DNA of 64,000 bases from Lentibacillus sp. CBA3610 (GCF_013373365.1 NZ_CP035925.1:1-64000); one strand, 5' to 3'; shown: positions 35,224 through 48,797, numbered from the stretch's first letter. The notes: generated from the sequence alone by a model not told the origin. Numbers and translations are program-made.

Positions 35224-35676
35224 ATGGCGGTGTCTGATCAGAAACTGCAGGAAGCGATCAACACACTCAGAGATTCTGGCGTACGCATAACACCACAACG
35301 TCATGCGGTTCTTGAGTATCTTCTAAACGCAATGGTTCACCCGACAGCTGATGAGATTTATAAAGCGCTTGAGGGAAAGTTTCCAAACATGAGCGTTGCA
35401 ACGGTGTACAATAATTTACGTGTGCTCCGCCAAATCGGCCTTGTCCGGGAATTGACCTATGGTGATTCATCAAGCCGTTTTGATTATAACTCAAGTGAAC
35501 ATTATCATATTATTTGTGAGGAATGTGGTAAAATTGTGGATTTCCATTATCCGATATTAGATGAGGTTGAATCATTAGCCGAACAAGTGACAGGTTTTGA
35601 TGTCAGCCATCACCGGATGGAAATTTACGGGAGATGTGAAGACTGCCAGCAAGTGGAAGCAAAGCAACAACATTAA
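35224..35676 (+). CDS. perR: Peroxide-responsive repressor PerR (Fur family)
   Basis: A 150-residue Fur-family metal-dependent repressor that senses peroxide by iron-catalysed histidine oxidation. The winged-helix part reads [20 protein letters not shown] and [20 protein letters not shown]. The regulatory metal ligands are in [13 protein letters not shown] and SHHRMEIYG. The structural zinc site is CEEC and CEDC. The match to B. subtilis PerR is strong (FNNL-type helix TVYNNLRV). ATG 35224 fits the family start, after GTGGGG. It probably controls bcp-like peroxide defence and itself. Confidence 0.95.
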   Translation: MAVSDQKLQEAINTLRDSGVRITPQRHAVLEYLLNAMVHPTADEIYKALEGKFPNMSVATVYNNLRVLRQIGLVRELTYGDSSSRFDYNSSEHYHIICEECGKIVDFHYPILDEVESLAEQVTGFDVSHHRMEIYGRCEDCQQVEAKQQH

Positions 35677-35730
35677 TGTAGCTTAATGTTGTCATTCGGG
35701 AATTAATTAATCCATCATTTTTCTTATAAT

Positions 35731-35765
35731 AAAAACGTCAGCTGGTAAAGCAGCTGGCGTTTTTA
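35731..35765. terminator. Bidirectional terminator between perR and ygzB
   Basis: aaaaacgtcagctg and cagctggcgttttt are complementary with a six-base loop and serve both converging genes. Confidence 0.93.
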
Positions 35766-35775
35766 TCATAGGTCG

Positions 35776-36165
35776 TTATTCATCTTTTATTTGAGCTTTT
35801 GCCTCTCTCCGGTATTTTCGCTTATTGTATTTCTCATCGAATTCCATGCCTTCCAGATCTTTATCAAGTGTCAGCGGTTGTTTGCAGTGCATGCAGGCAT
35901 CAACATGCCCGAGCATTTTTGTTGGCTTTTCGCAGGTAGGACACATGATTGGAACAGCTTTTGTTGAGAGCATTCCTATCCAGAAATAAATAACACAGCT
36001 TAAAATGATAAACAAAAGGCCAAATAAAAATAACGTCAGCATGAGCCATTCAATATTTCTGGACAACAAACCTCCGTACATAACAGCAAATCCGACAAAA
36101 ATCAGGATGAGAGCAAATGAACGGATTTTATTTATTTTACTGGTATAGACCAACTTGTCAGCCAT
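35776..36165 (-). CDS. ygzB: YgzB family membrane protein (DUF2614, zinc-ribbon)
   Basis: A 129-residue protein with two hydrophobic segments (residues 15-32 and 37-65) and a C-terminal zinc ribbon, [20 protein letters not shown]. Close to B. subtilis YgzB ([12 protein letters not shown], then [17 protein letters not shown]). Function unknown. ATG has AAGGAGGACTATTC upstream. It is convergent with perR and divergent from ygxA, as in B. subtilis. Confidence 0.93.
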   Translation of the reverse strand: MADKLVYTSKINKIRSFALILIFVGFAVMYGGLLSRNIEWLMLTLFLFGLLFIILSCVIYFWIGMLSTKAVPIMCPTCEKPTKMLGHVDACMHCKQPLTLDKDLEGMEFDEKYNKRKYRREAKAQIKDE

Positions 36166-36378
36166 GAATAGTCCTCCTTATGATGTTACAGAGCCAGTAT
36201 AGCATATTTTATGTCGTCATAAAGTATAAAACGACGTGAGTATAGGGCTGATGTCACTTTATATGAATATTTCGTGACAAGTAAAGTTTTTCCAAAAAGG
36301 TTTTTTGACTTTGGAAGAGGATTTCATAATAATGATAACGAATTATATAGTATTGAAGCTATATGGAGGATTTGAAAA

Positions 36379-37257
36379 ATGGAAGATTTATTAAGACCGA
36401 TTTATCAGGAATATACAAGTGACTCTGATACATTAGGGGCTATTTTAATTGAAAAGAAGAAACCGGACAGCCCAATAACCGATAACTTTGATGTGATCTT
36501 ACTGATTATTGTTAACAACCTCGAGACGAATTGGCAGGAAAAACATTATGAATTTAACGGAAAAACAGCCGTCATGCATGCAGTAACTGAAAACTTATTA
36601 TTGAAATGGATTGACACAAATGGCTATCGGAAAGCACTCGAATGGATCATGGCGGGGAAAACTATTTTTGACCGTGATCAGTATGTAGCCCGGTTAAAAG
36701 AACAATTAAGAAGTTTTCCCCATGATAGAAGGGATTTACGTAAAGTAATTGAATTCGGGAAGCTGCTGAAAAGTTATACGGAAGTAAAAGATCTGTATGG
36801 CACCGAACAGTATAAGGATGCTTTCAGCCGGATGGTTCATTCGCTTCATTATTTAGCAAGACTTGCGGTCATCGAAAGAGGGTATTATCCGGAAGTGACA
36901 TTATGGAACCAGGTCAAGAAAATCGACCCAGAGGTGTACAAACTTTATGAAGAATTGATTGAAAGCAATGAGGATGTAGCTAAACGGGTACACCTGATGA
37001 TACTGGCTGCGGATTTTGCGATTAGCCGAAGAGCAAAGGTTTCCGCAAAGCATTTACTGGATATTATGGCCACAAAACAAGATGCCTGGTCATTCGAGGA
37101 AATTAAGCAGCACCCCGGTGTTAAGCCATATGAATTAGACCTGGCTGCAATATTGAATTATTTGATCGAAAAAAGAATCATAACCACCGAAAAAATTGAA
37201 ACAAAAGCTGAAAGTGTGTATAAGCGAAAGTATAAGATGAATACAGAAGAACGTTAG
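36379..37257 (+). CDS. ygxA: Nucleotidyltransferase-like protein YgxA
   Basis: A 292-residue protein matching YgxA, a nucleotidyltransferase-fold protein found just upstream of an rRNA operon in Bacillus. The N-terminal region (ILIEKKKPDSPITDNFDVIL) has the fold's beta pattern, but a clear GS...DxD catalytic set is not evident. The C-terminal part (SFEEIKQHPGVKPYELDLAA) resembles a helical DUF domain. Function unknown. ATG follows ATGGAGGATTTGAAA. Confidence 0.9.
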   Translation: MEDLLRPIYQEYTSDSDTLGAILIEKKKPDSPITDNFDVILLIIVNNLETNWQEKHYEFNGKTAVMHAVTENLLLKWIDTNGYRKALEWIMAGKTIFDRDQYVARLKEQLRSFPHDRRDLRKVIEFGKLLKSYTEVKDLYGTEQYKDAFSRMVHSLHYLARLAVIERGYYPEVTLWNQVKKIDPEVYKLYEELIESNEDVAKRVHLMILAADFAISRRAKVSAKHLLDIMATKQDAWSFEEIKQHPGVKPYELDLAAILNYLIEKRIITTEKIETKAESVYKRKYKMNTEER

Positions 37258-38213
37258 GTATTTAGAGGCATGTCATCAGTAATTGATCGACTGGCAAGAA
37301 GCGATGACTGTCCATTTTGTATGGCAGCAGGAACCTGCTTTTAGCTGATGCGGTGAAATAGTGGAGGGTAAAACCGCCCGCATCTATTTGATTCCGATCA
37401 ACTAATCAACCAAGGGAAGTGAAAAACCTCCTGCTGATTGAATAATAGTGACTTATATATGGAAGCTTTTCGGACAAAGATGTGAATCATCATTATTTAA
37501 ACACTATAAGCTGAATCAGTATTAGGTTGGTATAGAGGACATGTTTTCAATATGCTGTTAGACGAATTTCAAGCTGATTGTTTTTGTTGTTTACGTAGTC
37601 AGCCATTCAAGTGATTTGTTGATCAGTCTATATTATCGAAAAGACTAACTATGATAGGAGGTTTAAGATAGCGGATTATTTGTTCATCAGTATGCAGGCT
37701 GCCATTTTACTCTTTTGGAAAAACTTATTGACTTTCATTATGATGCATGGTACATTTGAATGCGTCGCAAAAATTCATACCGAATTTGGCCGGCGAAACA
37801 TTATAAATTTCCTCTTGATAAACATGAGGATATCATGTTATCTTAAATATCGTCGCCTTAACGGCGCGATTCACTTCTTTAAAAAATCAATTAAAAAAAC
37901 CATTGATTAAAGTGAAGAATCATGATAAAGTATTAAAGGTCGCGAAAAGAGATGCGAGCAAACAACGAAATCAATTTAAAAACTTATTGACTTTGCTGTT
38001 TGAAGGTGATATACTAATTAAGTCGCTTTTTGAGCGCGACATTGAATTTGCTCTTTGAAAACTGAACAAAACAACCTGTATGAAACAGATGTCAGAGGTA
38101 AGAGGTCGGAAGTCGGATTGTTTTAATCCGAATGATGACACTTTAACCCCTGGAATCAATTTTTGAAGCTAAGACACTTATAAGGTTGATCGGTGTCGAC
38201 CTTATGGCAAACT
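37258..38213 (+). promoter_or_regulatory. rRNA operon promoter and leader region
   Basis: This 950-bp gap holds no convincing gene. The clearest promoter is TTGACT (37987-37992), 17 bp, TATACT (38010-38015). Others are TTGACT (37728-37733), 17 bp, TACATT (37751-37756) and TTGATA (37815), 18 bp, TATCTT. Downstream, ttgctctttgaaaactgaac (38050-38069) is the usual leader or boxA-like motif. A partial dispersed element, copy 7 (38085-38140), lies in the leader. Confidence 0.8.
38085..38140 (+). repeat. Dispersed element, copy 7, partial
   Basis: cagatgtcagaggtaagagg, then tcggaagtcggattg, then ttttaatccgaatgatgac. Only the left half matches the other copies. It lies inside the transcribed rRNA leader. 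Confidence 0.75.
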
Positions 38214-39787
<1,574 letters not shown>

Positions 39788-39940
39788 ATTTTCAAGGAAG
39801 TCATACATGGTTGTTTGGTTCAGTTTTGAGGGAGCAAAATCCCTCGTGTGGAAGCGAAGTTTGGACCTTGAAAACTAAATAAGAGCAAGACATTCAACGA
39901 CATTGATTTAAAAACGTTCGTCAAACGAACGCACGTATTA

Positions 39941-42848
<2,908 letters not shown>

Positions 42849-43043
42849 AAACCATATGTGGTTGAATGGAACTCTTATTTAGTTTTCAGGGTGCAAAATT
42901 TTAATATAATCCTTGATTTTTTCACAAAAACAATTATAATATTTGCTGGTATAAAAATTATGCGATCACTTGGTTTTGCTTAGAATATATTGTTGAAGTA
43001 TTCACGGGATGTGAATGACATTTTACAACATGCATTCTAAAGG

Positions 43044-43159
43044 TCTGGTGGCAATAGCGGAGAGGTCACACCTGTTCCCATGCCGAACACAGCAGTTAAG
43101 CTCTCCAGCGCCGATGGTAGTTGGGGTTTAACCCCTGCAAGAGTAGGACGCCGCCAGGC
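43044..43159 (+). rRNA. 5S ribosomal RNA
   Basis: tctggtggcaatagcggaga at the 5' end pairs with ccgccagg at the 3' end. The internal cccatgccgaacacagcagt is the standard 5S loop. About 116 nt. Confidence 0.95.
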
Positions 43160-43165
43160 AAATCC

Positions 43166-43230
43166 ATTCCACAGCAGCTGGCCGCAAGCAGTGCAACCGC
43201 ATCGAAACGGCTTGCAATACGACGGGCACA
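43166..43230 (+). repeat. tRNA-Asn 5' fragment plus tRNA-cluster repeat (T1)
   Basis: attccacagcagct (43166-43179) copies the first 12 or so bases, and two upstream bases, of the tRNA-Asn gene at 43273 with one change. It then passes into ggccgcaagcagtgcaaccg, catcgaaacggcttgcaata and cgacgggca, a shortened form of the core seen in T2 and T3. The intact tRNA follows 105 bp after the fragment. Confidence 0.75.
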
Positions 43231-43272
43231 ATTATATTGGGCTATACTGCAATGAAATTCATTTTGGATTAT

Positions 43273-43344
43273 TCCACAGTAGCTCAGTGGTAGAGCTATC
43301 GGCTGTTAACCGATCGGTCGCAGGTTCGAATCCTGCCTGTGGAG
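43273..43344 (+). tRNA. tRNA-Asn (GTT)
   Basis: Acceptor tccacag pairs with ctgtgga. The anticodon loop ctgttaa gives GTT and the T loop is ggttcgaatcc. CCA is only partly encoded. Confidence 0.96.
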
Positions 43345-43348
43345 CCTT

Positions 43349-43441
43349 GGAGAGCTGTCCGAGTTGGTCGAAGGAGCACGATTGGAAATCGTGTAGGCCG
43401 CTATCGCGGTCTCGAGGGTTCGAATCCCTCGCTCTCCGCCA
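43349..43441 (+). tRNA. tRNA-Ser (GGA)
   Basis: Class II tRNA with a long variable arm (gtaggccgctatcgcggtct). Anticodon is in attggaaat and encoded CCA ends at 43441. Confidence 0.97.
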
Positions 43442-43453
43442 TTTTCACAGATT

Positions 43454-43530
43454 GGCCCGTTGGTCAAGTGGTTAAGACACCGCCCTTTCACGGCGGTAAC
43501 ACGGGTTCGAATCCCGTACGGGTCACCAGT
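43454..43530 (+). tRNA. tRNA-Glu (TTC)
   Basis: Acceptor ggcccgt pairs with acgggtc. Anticodon loop ctttcac gives TTC. CCA is encoded. Confidence 0.96.
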
Positions 43531-43612
43531 TTTATTTTAAGAGATATTAATTAAACCATGTTAAATTCACATTGAATTTATCGCAACACATGCATTAACC
43601 CATCTCATTCTT

Positions 43613-43688
43613 GGAGGATTAGCTCAGCTGGGAGAGCACTTGCCTTACAAGCAAGGGGTCGCTGGTTCGAGCCCAGCATCCTCCACCA
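43613..43688 (+). tRNA. tRNA-Val (TAC)
   Basis: Acceptor ggaggat pairs with atcctcc. Anticodon loop cttacaa gives TAC. CCA is encoded. Confidence 0.97.
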
Positions 43689-43714
43689 TTAAAATAAATT
43701 AATATTTACCTCAC

Positions 43715-43815
43715 ATCGCGGGGTGGAGCAAGCCGTAATCACCATTGAAATTGCTCCTATGTGCAGGCTTGCGAGGAGTGCATCTCCATCGAAATAGCTT
43801 GCAACACGACGAGCA
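43715..43815 (+). repeat. tRNA-fMet 5' fragment plus tRNA-cluster repeat (T2)
   Basis: atcgcggggtggagca (43715-43730) is identical to the start of the initiator tRNA gene at 43866. It continues agccgtaatcaccattgaaa, then ctatgtgcaggcttgcgagg, agtgcatctccatcgaaata and gcttgcaacacgacgagca. The intact tRNA begins 151 bp after the fragment start. Confidence 0.85.
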
Positions 43816-43867
43816 GTTGGGTTAAAATGTCTAAGGAATTATGAACAATTTTATATTTCATTTATAT

Positions 43868-43939
<72 letters not shown>

Positions 43940-43946
43940 TCAAATT

Positions 43947-44026
43947 GGTCGGTAAGTTCAGTTGGTTAGAATGCCTTGCCTGTCACGCAGGGAGGTCGCG
44001 GGTTCGAGTCCCGTCCGGGACCGCCC
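43947..44026 (+). tRNA. tRNA-Asp (GTC), with several one-base indels
   Basis: Anticodon loop ctgtcac gives GTC, and ggtcgcgggttcgagtcccg is normal. Compared with the usual tRNA-Asp, one C is missing near position 5, with extra bases in taagttc, ccttgcc, cagggagg and ccgggacc. It would fold poorly as written; base-call error is the simplest explanation. Confidence 0.8.
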
Positions 44027-44055
44027 ACTTTAAATATAGTATATAGTACACAGCT

Positions 44056-44167
44056 GGCTCGGTAGCCTCAGTCGGTAGAGCAAGCCGCTTGCATCATCGA
44101 ATAATCATCTATGTGCAGGCTTGCGAGGAGTGCTGCTTCACCGAAATTACTTGCAACACGACGAGGA
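44056..44167 (+). repeat. tRNA-Phe 5' fragment plus tRNA-cluster repeat (T3)
   Basis: Bases 44056-44083 copy the first 27 bases of tRNA-Phe (44214) with one inserted C (tagcctcag). They are followed by gccgcttgcatcatcgaata, ctatgtgcaggcttgcgagg, agtgctgcttcaccgaaatt and acttgcaacacgacgagg. The intact tRNA starts 158 bp after the fragment. Confidence 0.87.
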
Positions 44168-44213
44168 TTGAAAATTAGAAGCTAGCATTGAATTGGAGTT
44201 ATAAACTTTTTGC

Positions 44214-44289
<76 letters not shown>

Positions 44290-44308
44290 CTTTGGATGAA
44301 TTTAATAT

Positions 44309-44393
44309 GGAGGGGTAGCGAAGTGGCTAAACGCGGCGGACTGTAAATCCGCTCCCTCAGGGTTCGGGGGTTCGAATCCCTCCCCCTCCACCA
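44309..44393 (+). tRNA. tRNA-Tyr (GTA)
   Basis: Class II tRNA. Anticodon loop ctgtaaa gives GTA; the long variable arm is present and CCA is encoded. In B. subtilis the corresponding cluster has a tRNA-Thr between Phe and Tyr; none is present here. Confidence 0.96.
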
Positions 44394-44403
44394 TTTTAAA
44401 AGT

Positions 44404-44477
44404 AGGGGTATAGTTTAATGGCAAAACGAAGGTCTCCAAAACCTTTGATGTGGGTTCGATTCCTACTACCCCTGCCA
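44404..44477 (+). tRNA. tRNA-Trp (CCA)
   Basis: Acceptor aggggta pairs with tacccct. Anticodon loop ctccaaa gives CCA. 3' CCA is encoded. Confidence 0.97.
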
Positions 44478-44489
44478 TAATTTTATTAT

Positions 44490-44566
44490 GGCGGTCGTGG
44501 CGAAGTGGTTAACGCACCGGATTGTGGCTCCGGCATTCGTGGGTTCGATCCCCACCGGTCGCCCCA
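44490..44566 (+). tRNA. tRNA-His (GTG)
   Basis: The extended acceptor stem with extra 5' G is typical of tRNA-His. Anticodon loop ttgtggc gives GTG. CCA is encoded. Confidence 0.96.
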
Positions 44567-44586
44567 TATCATTATTGAGATGTTAT

Positions 44587-44661
44587 TGGGCTATAGCCAA
44601 GCGGTAAGGCATCGGGTTTTGATCCCGTGATTCGCTGGTTCGAATCCAGCTAGCCCAGCCA
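44587..44661 (+). tRNA. tRNA-Gln (TTG)
   Basis: Acceptor tgggcta pairs with tagccca. Anticodon loop ttttgat gives TTG. CCA is encoded. Confidence 0.97.
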
Positions 44662-44667
44662 TTAAAA

Positions 44668-44742
44668 GCGGAAGTAGTTCAGTGGTAGAACACCACCTTG
44701 CCAAGGTGGGGGTCGCGGGTTCGAATCCCGTCTTCCGCTCCA
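44668..44742 (+). tRNA. tRNA-Gly (GCC)
   Basis: Acceptor gcggaag pairs with cttccgc. Anticodon loop ttgccaa gives GCC. CCA is encoded. Confidence 0.97.
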
Positions 44743-44762
44743 TTTTCTTTCCTATTGGCGGT

Positions 44763-44836
<74 letters not shown>

Positions 44837-44850
44837 AAGTTAACGAATAT

Positions 44851-44932
44851 GCCGGTGTGGCGGAATTGGCAGACGCGCACGACTCAAAATCGTGTTCCTA
44901 CGGGAGTGTGGGTTCGAGCCCCACCACCGGTA
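44851..44932 (+). tRNA. tRNA-Leu (CAA)
   Basis: Class II tRNA. Acceptor gccggtg pairs with caccggt. Anticodon loop ctcaaaa gives CAA. CCA is not encoded. It is the last tRNA before the terminator. Confidence 0.95.
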
Positions 44933-44961
44933 TCGACATAGAACGTGAAAAAATTTTAGAC

Positions 44962-44997
44962 TGAAGGGTTCTCACAGTTGTGAGGACTCTTTTTTTA
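44962..44997 (+). terminator. Terminator of the rRNA-tRNA operon
   Basis: ttctcaca and tgtgagga form the stem, followed by ctcttttttt. It lies 30 bp after the last tRNA. Confidence 0.9.
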
Positions 44998-45385
44998 TTA
45001 TCCATTTTTTGGGATTCAGGCAGAAAAATCGTGTGCATCAAGTCGTGTACAGTGAGGTAGACAAAAAAGGCCAGAAGGAAAATTAATAAACTGCAGAAAA
45101 TAGCAAGAAGGTGGATTTTGAGTGGTAGATTAGTTTAATTATACAAATGCGTCAAAGGTTCCCTGGTTAAATACACTTTCTTAAAACTCGATGTCGTGAA
45201 AACGACTAATCCCGATTTCTAACTCTTTTTATACGTCGTTATAGAGAAATAGGTTATATTATCATTATTTCGCAGCTTCACCAGCAGATCCGTAATAATT
45301 CATCAATTGCCATATGGTAGAGGCCTTTCCTATCAGAACAGTATTCGCATACATTGTCAATATATCAGGAAAGGAGAAATGTGAT

Positions 45386-45736
45386 ATGTGGAAGAAATAT
45401 GATGATAAAGGAAATCAGGAGGTCAGTTTTTCAAAGGCTAAGGCGAAATCTGATGCCGATTTAAAGTCAAAAGTTGATTTCGACAGCGATATAAAATTTG
45501 ATAATGAATTTGAAAATGACAACGAAAACGATCTGAAAAACAGAAACCGGAATATCAATATCGCTAGAGTCGTCAACAGTGGAAACTCTTATGTGGATAT
45601 GGAAGTTGATGTTGAGTGCGAAACTGAATTCGGCGAAGACTTTCAAGATGACGACGAAGTAGCCGGCGTACAGGACGATGAGAACGGTCGGTGCAATTGC
45701 AAAAAACGGAAAAAGCATAAAAAAGGTAAACATTAA
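45386..45736 (+). CDS. Unknown Asp/Asn-rich protein with a lysine-rich tail
   Basis: A 116-residue protein not recognised by family. Residues 20-60 are dominated by Asp, Asn and Lys (SDADLKSKVDFDSDIKFDNE, then ENDNENDLKNRNRNINIAR). A more ordinary beta-like segment follows (VVNSGNSYVDMEVDVECETE), then an acidic run. The end is abruptly basic with two cysteines (CNCKKRKKHKKGKH). Charge segregation of this kind is seen in some spore surface proteins, but that is only a guess. ATG 45386 has AGGAAAGGAGAAATGTGAT upstream. CATACATT at 45348 resembles a sporulation sigma -10. Confidence 0.7.
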   Translation: MWKKYDDKGNQEVSFSKAKAKSDADLKSKVDFDSDIKFDNEFENDNENDLKNRNRNINIARVVNSGNSYVDMEVDVECETEFGEDFQDDDEVAGVQDDENGRCNCKKRKKHKKGKH

Positions 45737-45798
45737 AACAACCATTATCAAAGTGGGATGGTTTATCCCACTTTGATTCTGAAAGTGAGGCAATAATT

Positions 45799-46101
45799 AT
45801 GGAAAGCCTGGATAATTTGTATTCGTTGGATGAGAGGAGAAAAGCCGAGGTTGAAAAATCAGTTGAATCCATTATCAAGGACAGTGGCAATTCTGATGTT
45901 GATATAAGCATACTGATTGATACGACACCCATGGCATATGCAATGCTATGCTCATTACTATCCACTCAACAACTAACAAACCATGAATTTGATAAAGCTG
46001 TTCGGAAATTAGAGGATTTAACGAAAAATAATGATCACCATTTTAAAGGAAAAAACGATGTTTCGACAGTAAGACTAATGGAGAGGGGGATGAGAAGGTA
46101 A
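45799..46101 (+). CDS. Unknown small protein downstream of the Asp/Asn-rich gene
   Basis: A 100-residue, mostly helical acidic protein: MESLDNLYSLDERRKAEVEK, SVESIIKDSGNSDVDISILI and LLSTQQLTNHEFDKAVRKLE. ATG follows GAAAGTGAGGCAATAATT, 62 bp after the previous gene, so the two may be co-transcribed. The stop codon lies inside the terminator stem. No family recognised. Confidence 0.65.
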   Translation: MESLDNLYSLDERRKAEVEKSVESIIKDSGNSDVDISILIDTTPMAYAMLCSLLSTQQLTNHEFDKAVRKLEDLTKNNDHHFKGKNDVSTVRLMERGMRR

Positions 46102-46116
46102 CCACTTACCTTCTCA
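46091..46116 (+). terminator. Perfect hairpin at the end of the unknown gene pair
   Basis: tgagaaggtaa and ttaccttctca form an 11-bp perfect stem with a four-base loop and overlap the stop codon of the preceding gene. Confidence 0.8.
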
Positions 46117-46326
46117 TTCTACATAACATCAATGAAGAGGTGATTTAAAAGGCCACAAATGTCAGTAACTCCACGTTTGTGAGCATTTTATGATTCGTGT
46201 ATACCCTGTGATTTTCGACAGACTTTTTCTTATTCCGATATGATATAATTAGTTCTGATTTAATTTGACTTATTAATGGAGCTTGCAGCAGATTTTATTG
46301 GCTATCACATCAAGGGTGGAATAACA

Positions 46327-47505
46327 TTGGAACTTAAACCCGTACTCCCCATTCTTTTTACGATAATGTTTCTGGTCATGGTTGGATTTGGGATCATTAT
46401 ACCAGTGCTTCCTTTCTATGCAGAGGAACTGGGAGCGTCGCCAGTTGAACTTGGATTATTAATGGCTGTTTATTCATTAATGCAGTTTCTATTTGCGCCA
46501 ATGTGGGGGCGGATTTCTGACAAAATCGGTCGAAAGCCGGTGATTATGGTTGGTATTTTTGGCCTTTCATTGTCTTTTTTCATGTTGGCACTTTCTGCAA
46601 ATTTATGGATGTTGTTTGCCGCTCGTGTCATTGGCGGTGTATATCAGCCGCCAACATGCCAACAGTCCCAGGCTTACGTGCAGATTATAACGACAGAAGG
46701 AAGAGCGCGGTAAGGGAATGGGATCATAGGAGCGGCTACCGGACTTGGTTTTATTTGTGGACCGGCAATTGGCGGTATTTTTACAAATATTAACTTACAA
46801 GCACCTTTTTATATTTCAGGGATTTTATCATTCCTCACGCTGATTCTCGTATTTTTTGTGCTGAGAGAATCGATACAACTGGCTTCAACTAAAGCTGTTT
46901 CAAAACAAAAAATTCTCATGGCGAAACGTTGCAGGCGGACCATTAGCGATGCTGTATTTTCTGCAATTGTTTATTTCACTGTCGTTATCCGGCCTGGAAG
47001 CAACATTCGCTTATTTTGCCGCAGCAACGGCTGGGTTGGATGCTGTTTCATTAGGTTATATTTTTATAATTATGGGACTGGCCAGTGCAGCTGTCCAAGG
47101 ATCGATGGGAAAATTGACAAAAAATATGGGGAAGCCGCTATCATTCAAGCAGGTATTGTCATGTCAGCGATTAGGTTTTGGACTTATTTCTTTTACACAA
47201 GACTTTACACGCCGCTATTTTTCTTTGCTGTTTTCGGTGTCGGTAACGGTGTTATCAGGCCAAGTGTGTCCCTATTATTAACGAAAAAATCTAATACAGG
47301 TTACGGCATTGTGACAGGATACTTATCGTCATTTGATTCATTGGGGAGAATTATTGGACCGGTACTGGGAGGTTTCCTGTATTCCATCAGCATTGGCCTG
47401 CCTTATATTTCAGGTATTTTCTTATCCATGCTGGCATATATGCTGTTTCGGGTTTATGCGTCAAGATCAGATTTCGGAAGGTATCAAATATCCTCGAAAA
47501 ATTAA
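46327..47505 (+). pseudogene. MFS multidrug transporter, multiply frameshifted
   Basis: The start (TTG 46327, with AAGGGTGG upstream) reads LELKPVLPILFTIMFLVMVG and GFGIIIPVLPFYAEELGASP, the N-terminus of an MFS drug exporter, with loop motif WGRISDKIGRKPVIMVGIFG. The frame breaks near 46710 (an early TAA) and continues as GAATGLGFICGPAIGGIFTN. It breaks again near 46925 and near 47100-47160, where FISLSLSGLEATFAYFAAAT and FAVFGVGNGVIRPSVSLLLT lie in different frames. It ends at about 47505. Protein similarity is retained through all breaks. Confidence 0.85.
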
Positions 47506-47578
47506 GCAGAGTATTAACGATCACTTTTTAAACATGGATATGCTCTAATTATGAACTTATAGAAGCAACATAATGAAA

Positions 47579-47606
47579 CAACTCCCTTCACGAGAAAGGG
47601 AGTTGC
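47579..47606. terminator. Terminator between the MFS gene and ddh
   Basis: caactccctt and aagggagttg form a perfect stem serving the converging genes. Confidence 0.85.
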
Positions 47607-47621
47607 TGCAACATTAATGTC

Positions 47622-48608
47622 TTATAAATAATCTCTTCTTAATTCCTCTGCTGATTTTGGTGAAATATAGCCTGGTGCAATATCATAAACCGTTTTGGCA
47701 CCATATTGCTTTTCCTGGCTTAATCTGTAGGCTGCTCTCGCATATGCGACTAATACACTTGCGGTGAATTCAGGGTTACTGTCTAATGTGAGCGAGAACT
47801 CATAAATTTGTTTGTTATCGTGACCTGTATTTCCGCTTTGTATAACGAAACCGCCATGAGGTGCTTTTGAATGGTCGCGTTCCAGATCTTCCTCTGAAAT
47901 GAAATTTACTTCGGTATCATAATCAGCGAAATAGTTCGGCATGGTTTTGATTTCATTTTCAATGGCTGCTTTGTCAGCACCCTCTTCAGCTACAATATAG
48001 CAAACGCGGCGATGTTTATCTGCTTTGGTTAATTCCGGATTAAGACCATTGCGTACTTTTTCAATTGCTTCCTCAGATGGAATAGTGTATTGCACACCAC
48101 TTTTTACACCTTCGACCCTTCTGACGGCATCAGAGTGTCCCTGGCTGAGTCCTTTACCCCAGAATGAATAGTTTCCGCCATTAGGCAAAATCGCTTCACC
48201 CATAACACGATTAATGGAGAATAAGCCCGGATCCCAGCCAACTGAAATAACAGCGGTTGTATTATGTTTTGTTGCTGCTTCATTAACCGATTGATAAAAC
48301 TCAGGAATTTTAGCATGTGTATCGTAGCTGTCCACAGTATTGAACATGCTTGCAAAGTGCGGGGTTTGTTCAGGTAAGTCTGTTGCAGAACCCCCGCAAA
48401 GCAGCATCACGTCAATATCATTTTGGTAGTCACTTGCTTTATCAATATGTACAGCTTTAACACTTGAGTCATCAAGGTCGAGTGTTTGCGGATCTCTTCT
48501 GGTGAAAACGGCAACTAACTCCAAGTCAGCAGTCTCTTTGATAGCTTTTGCGGCACCTTTCCCGAGATTACCGTAACCAACGATTCCGAGTTTGATGTTT
48601 TGGCTCAT
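47622..48608 (-). CDS. ddh: meso-Diaminopimelate D-dehydrogenase
   Basis: A 328-residue NADPH enzyme that makes meso-diaminopimelate from tetrahydrodipicolinate in one step, for lysine and cell wall. The cofactor motif is GIVGYGNLGKGAAKAI (residues 7-22). Substrate residues include LLCGGSATDLPEQTP, VDSYDTHAKIP, SVGWDPGLFSINRV and GKGLSQGHSDAVRRVEGV, the family signature. ATG 48608 has AAGGAGATTTGTAT upstream; TTG 48614 is the alternative. This dehydrogenase route is found in some Bacillaceae, such as Lysinibacillus sphaericus, but not in B. subtilis. Confidence 0.95.
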   Translation of the reverse strand: MSQNIKLGIVGYGNLGKGAAKAIKETADLELVAVFTRRDPQTLDLDDSSVKAVHIDKASDYQNDIDVMLLCGGSATDLPEQTPHFASMFNTVDSYDTHAKIPEFYQSVNEAATKHNTTAVISVGWDPGLFSINRVMGEAILPNGGNYSFWGKGLSQGHSDAVRRVEGVKSGVQYTIPSEEAIEKVRNGLNPELTKADKHRRVCYIVAEEGADKAAIENEIKTMPNYFADYDTEVNFISEEDLERDHSKAPHGGFVIQSGNTGHDNKQIYEFSLTLDSNPEFTASVLVAYARAAYRLSQEKQYGAKTVYDIAPGYISPKSAEELRRDYL

Positions 48609-48737
48609 ATACAAATCTCCTTAAGTCATGAAAATATATTACCTTCTCATACTACCTTAAATAATTTTAAAAGGAAAATCAAATGTAGAGCAATGGCTGA
48701 TTTCTAAAGCTGTCCCGGTAGATAAGATAGAAAAGCA

Positions 48738-48784
48738 GTGGGTCTGAATGGAAAGTACCATTATGGCCCCACTGCTTTTTCTTG
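48738..48784. terminator. Terminator between ddh promoter side and the next minus-strand gene
   Basis: agcagtgggtc and gccccactgct arms with a loop of about 20 bases are followed by tttttct on the plus strand and tttt on the minus. It ends the minus-strand gene at 48798. Confidence 0.7.
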
Positions 48785-48797
48785 TAAGAAGGGTTAT

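Noticed and set aside
37680-37910. 76-residue ORF upstream of the rRNA operon
   Set aside because: It covers promoter elements, has no good ribosome site and shows no protein-like pattern.
44290-44308. Missing tRNA-Thr between tRNA-Phe and tRNA-Tyr
   Set aside because: Looked for because B. subtilis has one here. Only 19 bases separate the two genes, so it is absent, not hidden.
45799-46101. Toxin-antitoxin pair with the preceding gene
   Set aside because: Sizes fit, but neither protein has a toxin or antitoxin motif and the genes are 62 bp apart without coupling.
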